Source of the DNA: Piper betle
Lineage: Eukaryota; Streptophyta; Magnoliopsida; Piperales; Piperaceae
DNA length: 64,000 nucleotides
NCBI GenBank assembly: GCA_033002965.1
Contig: JAURVB010013341.1
Span: forward strand, 62,001-126,000
Direction of reading: 5' to 3'
Part shown: positions 22,599-35,331 of the stretch, piece by piece
Layout: every line of letters starts with the position of its first letter
Numbering within the stretch: position 1 is the first letter of the stretch
Notes under the pieces: model-generated
Told to the model about the DNA's origin: nothing
The model's input: only the letters and a program-made list of their open reading frames with translations
Databases searched by the model: none
Position numbers and translations under genes: made by a program

Positions 22599-25424
22599 TG
22601 TCATACCTCGATCCGGCTCACTCGTGAATCGAGTAGGAAATGCTACCGGCGACTGAGCCATTCACTAATCTACTTAATTTGGTCAAGCCAACCCGGATAT
22701 ACCCTCGGCATCTCAAGGCATGGATTAGATGCTTAGGTTCTAATGTTGTTCTAAATGAATGTTTTGATATGCAAACATATTGAAAACAACAAAAACTCAG
22801 TAAAAGTTCAAAACATAATGATTTTTTAAATAAAATGAACAAAGTTTCCACTAAAAGTGCAATAATGACCACCCTATCAATAACAAACAATATATATACA
22901 TAACCATAAAACGTAAAACATCGCTAAAACATGTTTTCCATACAACATTCACAATATAATCATTTTCATCTTTCTGAATCGGGTATGACTCCAATTGCTT
23001 GACTTGTTCCATTTTATGCAAAATAATATTCACAGGCAAAATATTTCATGATTGTTCACACAACATTTCCCGAAATCAAATGTTATAGCATTTTGTCCAT
23101 CATAATTGATAGCAATTGATCACACAACAATTTTCATTCCATATCGGAAGGCACATGTGTGCATGTTGCATCACTGCTCCTCCGTAGTCCCGATAGTGCT
23201 CAGTTGTTTAGGTTCTCACCTACATATATAATATAGAAAAGTCACTAACAAATGTTACTGGTCCAGAAATGACTAAAATATTAAACTAGCACATGAGAGC
23301 TGGCTCTCATGTTAAATGAAATCAATCATTTACTTCTGCACTATAATCACTCATAAGGGCACTAATTAGGAGCTGTAATCCTCGGCTTCAACAACGTCCC
23401 ATTCTGACTAGTCAGATGCATCGGCATTTTCATACTATCACACACTCAGGAAAATCAATTATCCTAAAGCCCTCTACATCGTCTGTATCACTCCGAGCCT
23501 TGAGCACAGAGGCCGAGTACTCTCATGTAGGCCCTTCTGTACCCTTTGAATCAACAAGTCTGGACATGCACTGCATAATAGTACCCATAGTTCGCCACAC
23601 CTCTCTGGGTTTGAGGAACTCAAAATATAGAATTCTCAGGATCCCTCGGGAATGCAACAGCCTGCTCACGAATCCAGAGTCCCCCTTAGACTGGCACATG
23701 CACCACTTGCGATACGTGTGAATTGACTTTTCGCTTGCTCACATCTCACTGAAATGCCCAAAAACTATATATACATATGTCTGGGTGGAGATTATATTAT
23801 AATAGGCCTAAAGGCATCATGATTTTTATCTGAGTTTTTCAAACAAATTCAAGGGATCTCATGCTTGAGGGTTATTAATCCAGAAATTTACACAACTAAA
23901 TTGTCCATCTAGAGTGGGATACAATAAAACAACCACTCAACACGTCCACTTACCTGTCAAATCAAATCACGATTGAACGAGAGGTCAAACCATAATTAAG
24001 TCCTAAATGGACCTTGTAGAAGCTCCAATCTTGTCCACACAGTTCGTACCTACATATCAAATCTAATAGCTAACGCCCACTTTCTAAATGATGCATTCAC
24101 ACATATTAAAGAACACACTCATATCAATGCACTCACATCAAGTCACATCATGATTTCCTAAATTCCATTGCCGTTAATTAAGAACTCCTACTTAATGTAC
24201 CTAATCAGTTCATCAGCATTTATTTCATATCATTCAAATCACGCAAATTAATTTTTATTTACAATTGACACATTTCATCACATTAATCAATCAAATCCTA
24301 ACATGTCATACTAATAATTATCAATTTTTAATAATTAAGTCGGAGTTAATTATAGCTCACGTTATCGAAGATCGGCGATGATTCAGGTTAGGTGTGCGTT
24401 TTGGGATTTGAATTTGGCACCCGACGGCGCCAAAGTTTAATCAGGTTTGGCTGGATGAATTCAGCAAAAATCCTCTGATTTTCGGCAAATTCCAGTAAAT
24501 ATGATTTTTCGTCGATTTTGTGCTGGCATTCTTGTGGTATTCCTACAGATTTTCGATGGTTTTATGTTGAGGAGGTCTGGGCTACGGGTCGGCACCGGCT
24601 CAGCGAGCTCAACGGAACCATGGTGAGGGTGGGGTGGTGATGATGGTCACTGAGGTTGGCCTTGGGATGGTCAGGTAGGGATGCCACATCTAGCTCCTTG
24701 GCTTGTCTCGGCGACTGTGCATGGAGGGGGAGGGCCGTCAGGGTTCAAGGGACGGTAATGGCGGCATGGCAACAGTAGAACGGTGCTGCCAGCAGCGGAG
24801 TTGGCATTGAGAGCACTGCTCCCTTGCGTAATGGTAGCTAGGCGGCAGTTGGAAAGGAGGGAGGCTGCCTAGCGACTCTTCGGCAGAGGTCGGTGGCGTG
24901 GATCGGCGGCAGTGCGATGGTCGCAAGAGGCATTAGGGGCGTAGTTGGGGCAGCGATCATACAGAGAGGGAAGATGTAAAGGTAAAGGTTTAGTATCTTG
25001 TAATTAAAAGTTGACTCGACTTCGACTCGAGTTAAAAATAATAATTAACACCTAATAAATTCTAAAAAATAAAGAAAAATACCACAAAATATAATAGACT
25101 AAATAACATCAAAATGACATGTTCTATAACTGATAACCCACCAAAACTATTGTCTAATGCATCCTAATGCATTATTCTGCCCAAATATAATTCTATAGTC
25201 AAATACAAAAGAAAATCTGGCATACTATCATATACCTTAATAACTCGTTTCTTATCATTTTTCTAACGTTCTCATAATATACTCGGGTACATGACCGTCA
25301 TCGCTAAAAACATATGGCCAGCCTTGACTCATCATAGATGTCATGAAACTGACTGGACTCAAACCGACGGCTGAATCAACTGGTTCGCTAATGTAAAACT
25401 CACACTCGAGTCACAGGTTTTACA
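22599..25424 (-). repeat. 5' LTR of element B
   Basis: TGTCATACCTCGATCC at the left to ..GTCACAGGTTTTACA at the right. The second part aligns with 8714-10498. It includes a GC-rich leader block (24590-24990) and the GACTCG module at 25013-25033. The many base changes and indels between the two LTRs show great age. The flanking 25425-25429 (AAGCT) cannot be checked as a target duplication because the other flank is outside the window. Confidence 0.8.
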
Positions 25425-25529
25425 AAGCTAGCTGGTTATATGACAATGATTTTTCCTAGTACACCAATAGACATAACGAGAAAGGTGAACTTCTCAACTT
25501 TGTATGTTTACAAGTTAATTTGGCATTAG

Positions 25530-25676
25530 TACCTTTAAAACTTGGTTGATAGAAATAGGTGCAGCTTCTTACATAAGTCTCATAATGCAAGGGTGCTTAA
25601 GGAGCAAAGTGCCAAATGATGATGAAACATATATCTATGGGGGAAATGACAACAAGGTTTCTTTGAAGGATATTGG
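25530..25676 (+). pseudogene. Ty1/copia protease relic
   Basis: About 50 codons open on plus: TWLIEIGAASYIS (the DTGA active site changed to EIGA), then MQGCLRS, ETYIYGGNDNKVSLKDIG. The pattern WLIDTGA-x2-HIS followed by YIYVGDG is characteristic of Ty1/copia protease domains. It is cut at 25677 by the TG..CA repeat unit. No integrase or RT of this element is recognisable nearby. Confidence 0.6.
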
Positions 25677-28600
25677 TGTAACACCCCGATTTGGTTTAAA
25701 CCCAAACTGAATAAGGTATTAAATCTTTTACCATTGCACTTAATCATTTAAAATAGAACACTAGACATGTGTCAGACTTAACTACTCAAGGTTTCAAAAT
25801 ATGGAAGGCCTGAGTGGGCATGTAAATGCACATACAAAAACAAAACACCTAGGGTTGGGCTTATGCAATAGAACAACCTATGAGTTTTGAAGTTACAAAG
25901 GGGGACAAAAATCTTGGAGAGAATCTGGTTGAGTTCTTCTTGTAACTAGGACGGTTGGGAGAAAATTCCCTACAATAACAACCTAACATATCGTACATGT
26001 AACACAAAAATAATAATTAAGGGGCAAGATGGAATATGGTCATCCCCCCATGTACCGTTGCGACATGGTAATTAGGTATGAAAGGCTATGGTCATCTAAG
26101 CTACCACCTACATCCAAATTAAGCACAAACGCTACCAAAACATTACATGTAATGCAATACACATAGCACATATGCTCATATATTCCAGAATTTCACAAAC
26201 ATTCTTCAAGTGAGGAGGCTATGGTCATTTACCCAGCACCTCTCACTTGGTCTTCCCCATTGGCTCTTCTCCTAAAAGTAAATACAAACACAGAAGCTAC
26301 TCCAACCCATGACTTCAACGCTCCTGAAAACATGCACAAGTAACATGGTGTTTGCATACATGGTATTTTATTCCTTCAGCTCTTGAACTCCAGGACTTGG
26401 AGACTACTTCGAAAACCTAGTTAGACCTATGTGCCCTAGAATATACCATATAAAAAATAGCTCAACCATGGTTTACATACAAACAACATAAATATTTCTA
26501 ACGGAGCACTAACCAACCATATCTACAAAGCCTGAAGGCTACTATCCATAAATTACAAGTTGGTCGTTGGCCTCTATAAAGCATGTATAACACAACAATC
26601 ACATATCATAATGTATAACACACATATCACGTATCACATATCAGTCAACTCGGAGGGCACATGCCAGCTTTTTTGATTCTTCTATCTACTCGGCCACCTC
26701 TACAGTTCTAGACCTATATAGAAAATCGTATATCAGTAATTAGTAGATTATTGGCCCAAAGTATTGATAAAAGTATATTAAACTAGCAAATAGGTACAAA
26801 TACCTATGAGGAATCAAAATCAAAACATAATCCCAGGAAAGCCTCACCAGAACTAACACTAAGAGGCACACTAAGCATTCTCCAGCATGTCATAAATGTG
26901 GCTGACATCCTAAACATGACACACAAATGATATTATAAGCCAACGTGCTTAGCTTGGTGACATATCATAAATATAAAGCCGACATGCTAAGGGCGACGAC
27001 ATATCATAAGCATAAAGTCGTCACGCAAGGCACGACCCATGTAAAATAAACATATCTTACTTATGCCCTTTCCACATCCTTCATATGTCTCCTACCAATG
27101 TACACATTTTGGAATTTGTAGTGCTTTGTAATACCCTTTATTACTATGCCACCCAGCTTCGAGGAGTACATGGTGTAGGCTATTTGTAATATCTTTAACT
27201 TTCACACCGCAAAATCAGAAACACTCATACACAAATATTAGGGTTGGGTAAGGATTCAAAAAAACTCATACTATATGGACTCCGACAAGAATTTGGATGC
27301 TCAAATGCAGGATGTAACTTTGCATGTAAACACCCCAATGTGGCTCGACGCCATACTGAATCAAGAAATTAGACTTGGCTAGCTATTCAATGGCCACTAA
27401 ATCGGACTAGCCACACAGAAGCAAATCTTGACCCTAAAGGAGGCTTAAGATGGAGAAGCCTAAGGGGAGCTACTATACAATCATGCATAGACACACTATA
27501 AGAGGGCTTTGAGCTTTAAGTATTACTAATATGCCCACCCGAGTTATAGAAGAGGCACATCCCCACTACAACTAAGAGGTTGAACTTTAAAGTGATGCAG
27601 CTTGAGATGACTGTTTAAATCATATGCATTAATCATTTCTTATTCTTAGTTCCATCTATTTTGGTTACGTATTGTGGAATGATGCTAGGCATACAGAGGT
27701 TAGGTGGGGTCATGGTTACCTATTCCATATACCCTTGATACACATAGAAAGTAAATATAAAACACTATGTAGGTGTTAAGGCATCATCTCCCGACACCTA
27801 GTCTTCACATGGACCCTTCAAGCCATATGAAACGTTAGCTTCTTCAGTCCATGTTCTTTCTCCACTAACACATTTCTACAACCACAAAGTTTAGTGTACC
27901 TAATAGTTTCTCCTCAATTGTTCTAGGACTCTGGGGCTTAAACACACCCTACAATAGATTGTTAGTAATGTGCCCCAAAGTTTAACTCCCTACAAGATGT
28001 TATTAAATAAAATAATAATACAACATACATAGACAAGCAAGGTGTAGCTAAAAGAAAGTACAACACATCATATATAATTGAGGGAAAATCCCATATATGA
28101 ATACATCAAAAGACCAAGAGGTTATCCCCAAAATACATAGCATATTACATAACATAAACGAAACATGAAGCACTCAGCTCGGTTCACAAGCGAATCACAA
28201 CTAAAACCATTGGACCAATGAGCCAGGTTTTATAGTTTATATGAAGGATGTAGCCAAAGAACTTCTACATCTGACTTTGAATTGTCCTCCTACCTCTGCT
28301 TATGAGGAGTCTCTGTAGATAAATTCAAATTGGTGAACACTCATGGAAGGAAGGATGATGAGTTATTCGATGCAACTTGGACCCCTATCCTGGCAGATAG
28401 GGAGAATGGATAAATAGAATCTCCCAACTTCAATGGAACCATGAGAAGCATATTCGGTATATGCAATTATCTAAAGGTTATAAACTCAACTCATACCACA
28501 TCTACTACCCGGAAAGAGGGAACTACCCAGATGGGCCTTCACACATTGATGTTTAAATACTTTTCCCCTCGTAATTTTTATGGTATTTTTTAGATGACAA

Positions 28601-29571
28601 AGGGGGAGAGAGCTCTTTGTGTTTGGGTTGTTATGTGTGGGGGAGTGTGTGTGAGGATCATCATGTATGGGGAGTGTTTGTTTTTGTTTAGTCATTGCAT
28701 GACCTTGTAATGTGTTTTGAGATTAATGAAGAATAACTAACTTTGTACAAGGATTGCCAAATCTTTTTAGCTTCCTCATGAAGCATTTTTATGAGCATGG
28801 CATTGCAAAGGGGGAGAGAGAGCTCTTTGTGTGGGGGTTGTTATTTGTAGGGGCATGTGTGAGGATCATCATGTATGGGGAGTGTTTGTTTTTGTTTAGT
28901 CATCTCATAGCCTTGTAATGTGTTTTGGGATTAATGGAGAATAATTAATTTTGTACAAGGATTGCCAATATCTTTTTTGGCTTGGTCATGAACCATTTGT
29001 ATAAGCATGGCATGGTCATTGCTTGGGTTTCTTATTCCGCAACACATTTGTCCATTGGCTTTTTTCAAATGTTGTTTTTGGAGTATTTGGAGCTTGTAGA
29101 TAAAACTTGAAGACCGACAATATTGGGAAGAGTATGAAAGTGTTGGAAAGCTTCATGAGGATTGACAAACCTTTGAAAAGTTGGCAAAGTTCAATGTTGG
29201 TAGTTGTTAAAGACATGAAATGTAGAGCTTGGTTGTGTTGTTATCATAAGAAAGGGAGAGATTGTCTGTCTTCAAGACTTCACGAATTTTGGATTAATAT
29301 GTTGTTGATAAAGCACAACCATGGAAAATATTTTTGGTGTTTTACGTGGTTTTTATTAAATTTGAGAACCATTTGGCACAAACAAAAACTCAATATACAA
29401 TCCATCAGACAAATATCCATTGCTTAAATATCTAATACTTCATATATAACATCTAAAGTATTATAAAAAAGGTGAAAATTAAGTTGAAGATAATAAATAT
29501 TAATATTTATGTTTTTATTTGTCTCTGATAAACAATGTTCCATTTAGGGTATGAAAGGGCGGGTTGTTACA
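25677..29571. mobile_element. TG..CA-bounded repeat unit of unknown class
   Basis: It begins TGTAACACCCCG and ends GGGCGGGTTGTTACA, the terminal style of plant Ty3/gypsy LTRs, and it interrupts the copia protease relic. No matching 5-bp flanks are visible (ATTGG versus CAACC). Inside there is a ~208-bp tandem duplication at 28598-29013, with a GACAAAGGGGGAGAG polypurine-like motif. I see no coding domain: the longest open segment (29107-29427, plus, 106 codons) has no recognised motif. It could be a long LTR or a non-autonomous element. Confidence 0.35.
28598..29013. repeat. 208-bp tandem duplication with polypurine motif
   Basis: Two adjacent copies (about 28598-28805 and 28806-29013) share CAAAGGGGGAGAG, AGCTCTTTGTG, GAGGATCATCATGTATGGGG and GTACAAGGATTGCCAA, with about 10-15 per cent differences by eye. 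Confidence 0.75.
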
Positions 29572-30240
29572 CAACCCTTCCGTCTGATGACATTTCGTGC
29601 AATTAGATCAAGCAGGTGGCCAGCATTCCATGTTAAATCATCAAAAATAGCTTTTAAAAATGTAATGCTTTGATTTGATTTGAGTTGAAACTGAATTTAG
29701 GTGTTACATATAGATCATAAATTAATAACTTTATAATTAATATTGATAATTTTTTTATATAATTATAAATTTCATCATCAATAAGACAGAACAATGAAAA
29801 AAATGAACATTTAACAATCTTCTATAGGCCCAAACAAAAGTACATCAGACAAAAGTCTTAATAAACATCATTACGAGAATCAATCTGGCCAAAATAGAAA
29901 TTTGGTTTTCTTCTTCATGAGAATTTTGCTTTATTATTGTTAGTGCTTCTTATGTATTACAATATATGGTTGCGTCTTTTATTGTCACCCTTTTTGTCTT
30001 TCACCTAACAGGCACATTTATATATTAACGGTTTTTTTCCCTACACCGCGTCGTCGCCTTGCCCTTTTTTGCCTTCTTTTTTCCGGCTTCCGGTGATGTG
30101 TTGTGTTAAGGCGATATTGGTTGAAAAGTGAGTAGATGAGTGGGCATGGTTCTAACTGGTAAGATACACCACATACATCGTTTGGATTTGTTACGATTGC
30201 AATCAAGAATGACGGCAATCCTCCCACCCATCAACTCGGA
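29572..30240. other. No gene seen
   Basis: AT-rich spacer with no coding motif or repeat partner that I can recognise in the window. Confidence 0.5.
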
Positions 30241-30319
30241 CATGGCGGCGACAGCGAGGGCGGGTCCTTTGGCGGTGCCGCGCAACAGCATGTACTGCAG
30301 GTCGCCGTGGCAGAATCGG

Positions 30320-30770
30320 CCACGACGCACTCACCATCGAGCCCTGGCCTGGACGTGGTGACGAGCTTCGACCAGATGGGCATAGGCGACGGACTCCTCC
30401 GGGTGATCTATGCGTACGGCTGATCGAAGCCGTCCACTATCCAGCAGCGCGCCGTCATGGTTGTCATTAGTGGCCGGGACATTGTCATTAGTGGCCGGGA
30501 CGTCATCGCCCAGGCACAGCCGGGGACGGGGAAGACCTCATGATCACTCTCACTGTTTGTCAGATGGTAGATACGTCCTTTCGAGGAGGGCAGGCATTAC
30601 TATTGTCGCCTACAAAGGAAGTTGCTCCACAGACAGAGAAAGTCATACTGACCATTGGTGACTACATTAATGTGCAAGCCCGTGCATGTTGTCCCTGGAA
30701 GCCCTGGCAGAGCCATTGACATGATAAAGAGAGGGACTTTACATACTAGACCAGGTGACATTCTGAAGCC
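30320..30770 (+). pseudogene. eIF4A-III-like DEAD-box RNA helicase pseudogene (processed type)
   Basis: An intronless, broken 5' part of an eIF4A-III type helicase, normally the RNA-clamping subunit of the exon junction complex. Visible in order: [39 protein letters not shown], a Walker [10 protein letters not shown] (family: AQSGTGKTS), LLLSPTKEVAPQTEKVI (motif Ia, normally PTREL), GDYINVQA, and after a deletion GSPGRAIDMIKR (motif Ib, TPGR). An in-frame TGA follows IYAYG, another break follows GKTS, and a 21-bp direct duplication repeats VISGRD. DEAD and later motifs are absent. [11 protein letters not shown] favours eIF4A-III over eIF4A-I/II. The GC-rich stretch from 30241 may be its N-terminal coding region. 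Confidence 0.8.
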
Positions 30771-31047
30771 AGATTTGCTATTATCGTTGATGGACGATTT
30801 ATGTATAAAGACCAAAAGCTGGCATCGTACTTACCTGAGAAATGAGGTTGCCATTTAACTCTTTTTTAAGTATTTTGTCCAGGGTTAACCATGATTCATT
30901 ACATTTTTATCTCAGGGTTCATGTACTTGGTATGAAATAATAGAGCTACTTCAAAGTCCTCAACTTTATCACCGGTAAGAAGAATTTATTTCTGGAAGAT
31001 AATCTTCGATATATTTGATGTCTTCTATAAGTTCAACGGATATATAC

Positions 31048-32252
31048 TGGCTAATATTTTTCCTGGTAGGTGCTTTTGTGAGGGCAGATTGATTTGTCTC
31101 AGTATAGAATGAGTTTGAATATCACCTTTAAATTTTTGCTCTTAATGTTTTTGTTCTTTTCTGCTTTTATTTTCTACAACTTTCTCCTTTAGCAAAGTAT
31201 ATACAACTTTCTCCTTTTGCCAAATCAAACTTTTGATTTCGTTTCATTGTACGTCCTCAATGGTCAGTGCTTTTCTTAAGCTACCTGCGCGGTGCCTATG
31301 AAAACCACAAAAGGTGTCAAAGGGAAGTGTCTTTTGTTCCAAAAGGGGGAGTGACTGTAGGAGCAATTTGTCTTCATGGCATATTTGGATGGTGTTTATT
31401 CATATAATTTCTCCAGATTATGAGCTAAAGACACGTAATTTGCAGGGCATGGTGCTCTCTGGTACGATGCTATCCTACTTTTATTATTTAGTTAGTTATA
31501 ACCATTTGCAAATTAACTGGATGGTGTTTAATTAATTATCATTATTTGCAATGTTTCTTATTAAGTAGGAATTGATAAGTAAAAAAATTTATCCAAATTA
31601 TATTTAAAATTTCAAATAGAGTTCATAAATTTGTTAAACATTTTAACTCCTTAGAACTATAATCTCTAAGGTTTATCTAAATGTAATGTAGGGAGGTACT
31701 CGTATACAACATTTTAACTGGCTAATTTTTTTCCTGGAAGGTGCTTTTGTGAGGGCAGATTGATTTGTCTCAGTATTGAATGAGTTTGAATATACAACTT
31801 TCTCCTTTAGCAAAGTATATAAAACTTTCTTCTTTCGTTTCATTGTGCCTCCTCAATAGTCAGTGATTTTCTCATGTTAACTGCGCGGCGCCTATGAAGA
31901 CCTCAAAAGGTATCAGAGGGGTGTTTTTTGTGCCAACAAGGGAGAGTGACTGTAGGAGCAACTTGTCTCCATGGTACATTTGGATGGTGTTTATTCATAT
32001 AATTTCTCCAGATTATGAGCTAAAGACACATAAATTTTCAGGGCATTGTGCTCTCTGGTATGGTGTTATCCTACTTTTATGTTTTAGTTAATTAACACCA
32101 TTTGCAAATTAACTGGATGGAGTTTAATTAATTTCATTATTTGCATTGTTTCTTATTAAGTAGGAATTGATAAGTAAAAAAATTAATCCAAATTATATTT
32201 AAAATTTCAAATAGAGTTCACAAATTTGTTAAAAATTTTAACTCCTTAGAAC
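31048..32252. repeat. Direct duplication of a ~0.6-kb segment
   Basis: Copy 1 at 31048-31658 and copy 2 at 31719-32252 share CTGGCTAAT, GGTGCTTTTGTGAGGGCAG, TCCAGATTATGAGCTAAAG, GGCATTGTGCTCTCTGGTA-like and CCTTAGAACT blocks. Copy 2 has lost about 75 bp. Short open frames (31314-31535, 31894-32091) are matching but diverged and have no known motif. Confidence 0.75.
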
Positions 32253-35200
32253 TCATGGGCTTATAGAGAGATTAAAATATGTAGAATCCGGCCATGGCGG
32301 CAAAGGTGGCCATGCAAGGTATTCTTTTTCTAATTTTTTCGTGATTTTGGGTGTCTAAAAAATAATAATGAGTATAATGAAACCAGGTGCCACCTCCCTG
32401 CGTCCTTTTGCATCTTTGTGGTTATATTGATTGAGATCGCACTCCCCTTTATAAATGAAATCGGTAAGATTAGTACTTTTAGATGAAAACTTATTGTCAA
32501 GGGCATGACAACATTTTTAAGTTTGAAATTATTTTTTCAGGCTCTTCAATCTCATTTTCAAGATCTATATTTGGTTGTCCATAGACACAAACATTATATA
32601 ATCACACAAAGTGAGTTTTACATTGAGTTACATAAGTATACAGTTTATCATCCATAAGTCACACATTTAGATATTTCATTTAGTTGTAGATGATGGATTG
32701 TTAATTGTGAGGCTTTGAAATATAGTGAATGGGGCTATCTATTGGATAGGATTTCGGAGCAATTTTCACAAACAGGAGAATATTTGGAAGACGTTTGTTA
32801 AAGCCAAGGTTTCCAATTAATTTAGTTTTATGTCAGTCGTCTATAACTAATAGAGCTAATTTGTTGCGTTAACTTGAAGAAATAGCAATGAAAATGTTAT
32901 TTTGGCGGTGGTCTCTTGGAAATAACTGAGTAAGATGGTATTTTTTGTACTAGTATGTATTATGCATTTGCTAGATTGTATGGTGTATTTTATGTATAAA
33001 AATTGGGTACAAGTCAATTATTTCTTCTTCTTTTTTGAGAATTTTTCTATTTTAATATGAAGAATTGTTAGTTCAAATAGATAGCTCTCTGGTCATGCTC
33101 TCCTTTTTTTAACATGTTCCAAAAAATAGCACAAAACATTTGATGATTTGTGATGTCAATGATGATCTCTTAGAAATGGTGGACCAACTGATGAACGTAG
33201 TGTATTTAGGATCTGTATAAGTTATGAATTTGATGGATTTGATAGCGCATTTGATATCTCAGCACAAATTATGTATAAATTAGTTTTCTCAGTTTAGTAA
33301 ATAATTTTGGCATCCATTAAACAGCTTTGTGTTTAATTTCTTCTAACAACATTTTTCAACAAATTGCAATAAGGAGTTGATGATTTATGATATTAATGAT
33401 GGCGCTCTTTTGACAATGGTGGATGAGTTAGTTGGTGCATTTGATATTTGTATAAATTATGTATAACAATGATGACGTCTGTTTACATTATTATTATGTT
33501 TGATTTGAATTTTTTGGAAGTTGATGAATATGTTTTGGAGGACTGCATGTGATGTCAAGGGAAGCCGATGGGTGATGGTTGTGAATCTAGAGGAAAAATT
33601 GTAGAGTTGGGACGACCATGGGGAGGAGACCGAGACAATTCGTCAAAATTTTAAAATAATGGGCATAGAGGAACCACCCTGTGGCCAAAGGTATGATGGT
33701 AAATTGAGAATTTCATAAACATTATAACCTATTTAGGATATGTTCATTTTGTTCCTTCTCTTCAGCCATATTCTTGAAATTGCCAATCAAAATTTTGTGC
33801 AAGTTAAATGATTATATCTAAATCAAAGCACCCATAGTTATTACAGATTCGATTGTAGTTTGCTTCCACTTAAACTTAAAGGCTATTCATCTCCTAGATT
33901 AATTTTCTCCAAAAAGCTTTCCCCGTTTAATTGTTTTCGTAGCCAACAAACGGGTTAATGACTGCAATTTGTTCACCCTCATTAGTTGGAATTTTCACAT
34001 TTATTTGGCAACAACCGCTAGCATGGGCATGTCCTATACTGGTTTAATTGGAATGTTGAATCAGTTGGGAACAATTCATACGCTTTTATGAGTCAACATG
34101 TTTTCAAGACTCCACAATCCCATTTGGGCTTCTTTATCATGAATTTAATTTGTCCATAATGTTTCTTCCATTATTTTTGTTATGGAAGTATGTCAAGTGA
34201 GTTTTTTTGTGCTGGAGACATTTTTTATGTTTGTTATAATCTTATTTATCAAGTATGATAATTTTTTAAAATTTTACACCGGAGGTATCCTACAGTTGTA
34301 AATGAAGTAAGAGATCAACAAAAATATATTCTTGAATGAAAGCAGGGGCGTTATTGCTTGATAACCTGGGGAGGTACAAATTCCCGCTTTAATTGTGGCC
34401 CTCCGCAGGTTCATAAGAATTTCCATCCTCTACCTCATCAGTCTTTCCATCATTTGCGAGTGGGTTCTACCTAAAGAGGATGAGTTATGAGATCCCTCTC
34501 GGCAACTAGAGTGGAAAAATGATTGATGTGCAAGAAATGACCAAGCGATAGTAACATTATCTGACTCCTTTGGTCTTTAATTTTTTTATAAGTTGCATTT
34601 GCATATTTAGCAAAATATGATTTATTTGATATTCTATTCTGTGATTAAATAAAGCATGGCCATAATAAGACTTATAAAATATTTTTCTAGTCCGTTTAGA
34701 TCATAGTATGGATAGGACAATATAATTTTAATGAATTCATTGAACTTAACTAATACAGCTTCAACTTGAATTAATGGAGAACAGACCTAAAAAGTGGATA
34801 TTTGAAGTCTATACTTTTTAAGTTAGTTAATTAGGGTCTTGACCCAAAATGTTGATAACTTAATTAGAGGGATTTTACCATATTATGGGAAGTAAAAGGA
34901 TTCTACCATATTATTGGAAATAATAGCTGGATTTTACTATTATACCTTGTTGCATTCTTGATTCAAGTAAAATTGAATTTCAAGCACAACTTTCATATAT
35001 TACAGAATCCAAGACAAGTTAGATTTCACTTTCATAATAAAATTACTTAGAAGCTTTACAAAATCCGTCCCTGTTGAAGATTTGTTTAAAAATTTATTTA
35101 ATAACAGGTCCATTTTTGTAGAAAGCATACTTGCTTCTTTCATTGTATTATTTGCAACGATTAGTGCATTCGTAGAATTGATAGAATCAATTTAGTGGCA

Positions 35201-35331
35201 TCAAATACAAGCTAGCCGAGATTTAAATAGATACATTCAACAACTTAATAATATGTTAAATAATAAAAATTCAAGGATGGTAACAACATAAGAGCAGACA
35301 CTTCAAAAGGATATCTTCATGCAGTCAATTA
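32253..35331. other. No gene seen; 3' flank of the ankyrin/PGG gene
   Basis: AT-rich sequence without recognisable coding domains on either strand. The last few hundred bases before 35332 would contain the 3' UTR of the minus-strand ankyrin/PGG gene. I could not fix a polyadenylation site. Confidence 0.5.

Larger units (their letters stand above)
8714..25424 (-). mobile_element. Element B: older Ty3/gypsy chromovirus hosting A and C
   Basis: LTR ends are TGTCATACCTCG on plus and ..GTTTTACA. The 5' LTR is 22599-25424 (2826 bp). The 3' LTR is 8714-10498, missing its first ~980 bp because element A landed in it. The internal region on minus carries gag (about 22363-21250), protease (20869-20155), RT (19942-19388), RNase H (split by element C) and integrase (about 12385-10600). 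All are riddled with stops, so this is the oldest of the three nested elements. Confidence 0.8.

Noticed and set aside
29107..29427. 106-codon plus-strand ORF as a gene
   Set aside because: No domain, unusual composition, and it lies inside a repeat unit.
30241..30770. Functional RNA helicase gene
   Set aside because: Stops, frameshifts and a deletion between motifs Ia and Ib, and no DEAD or later motifs.
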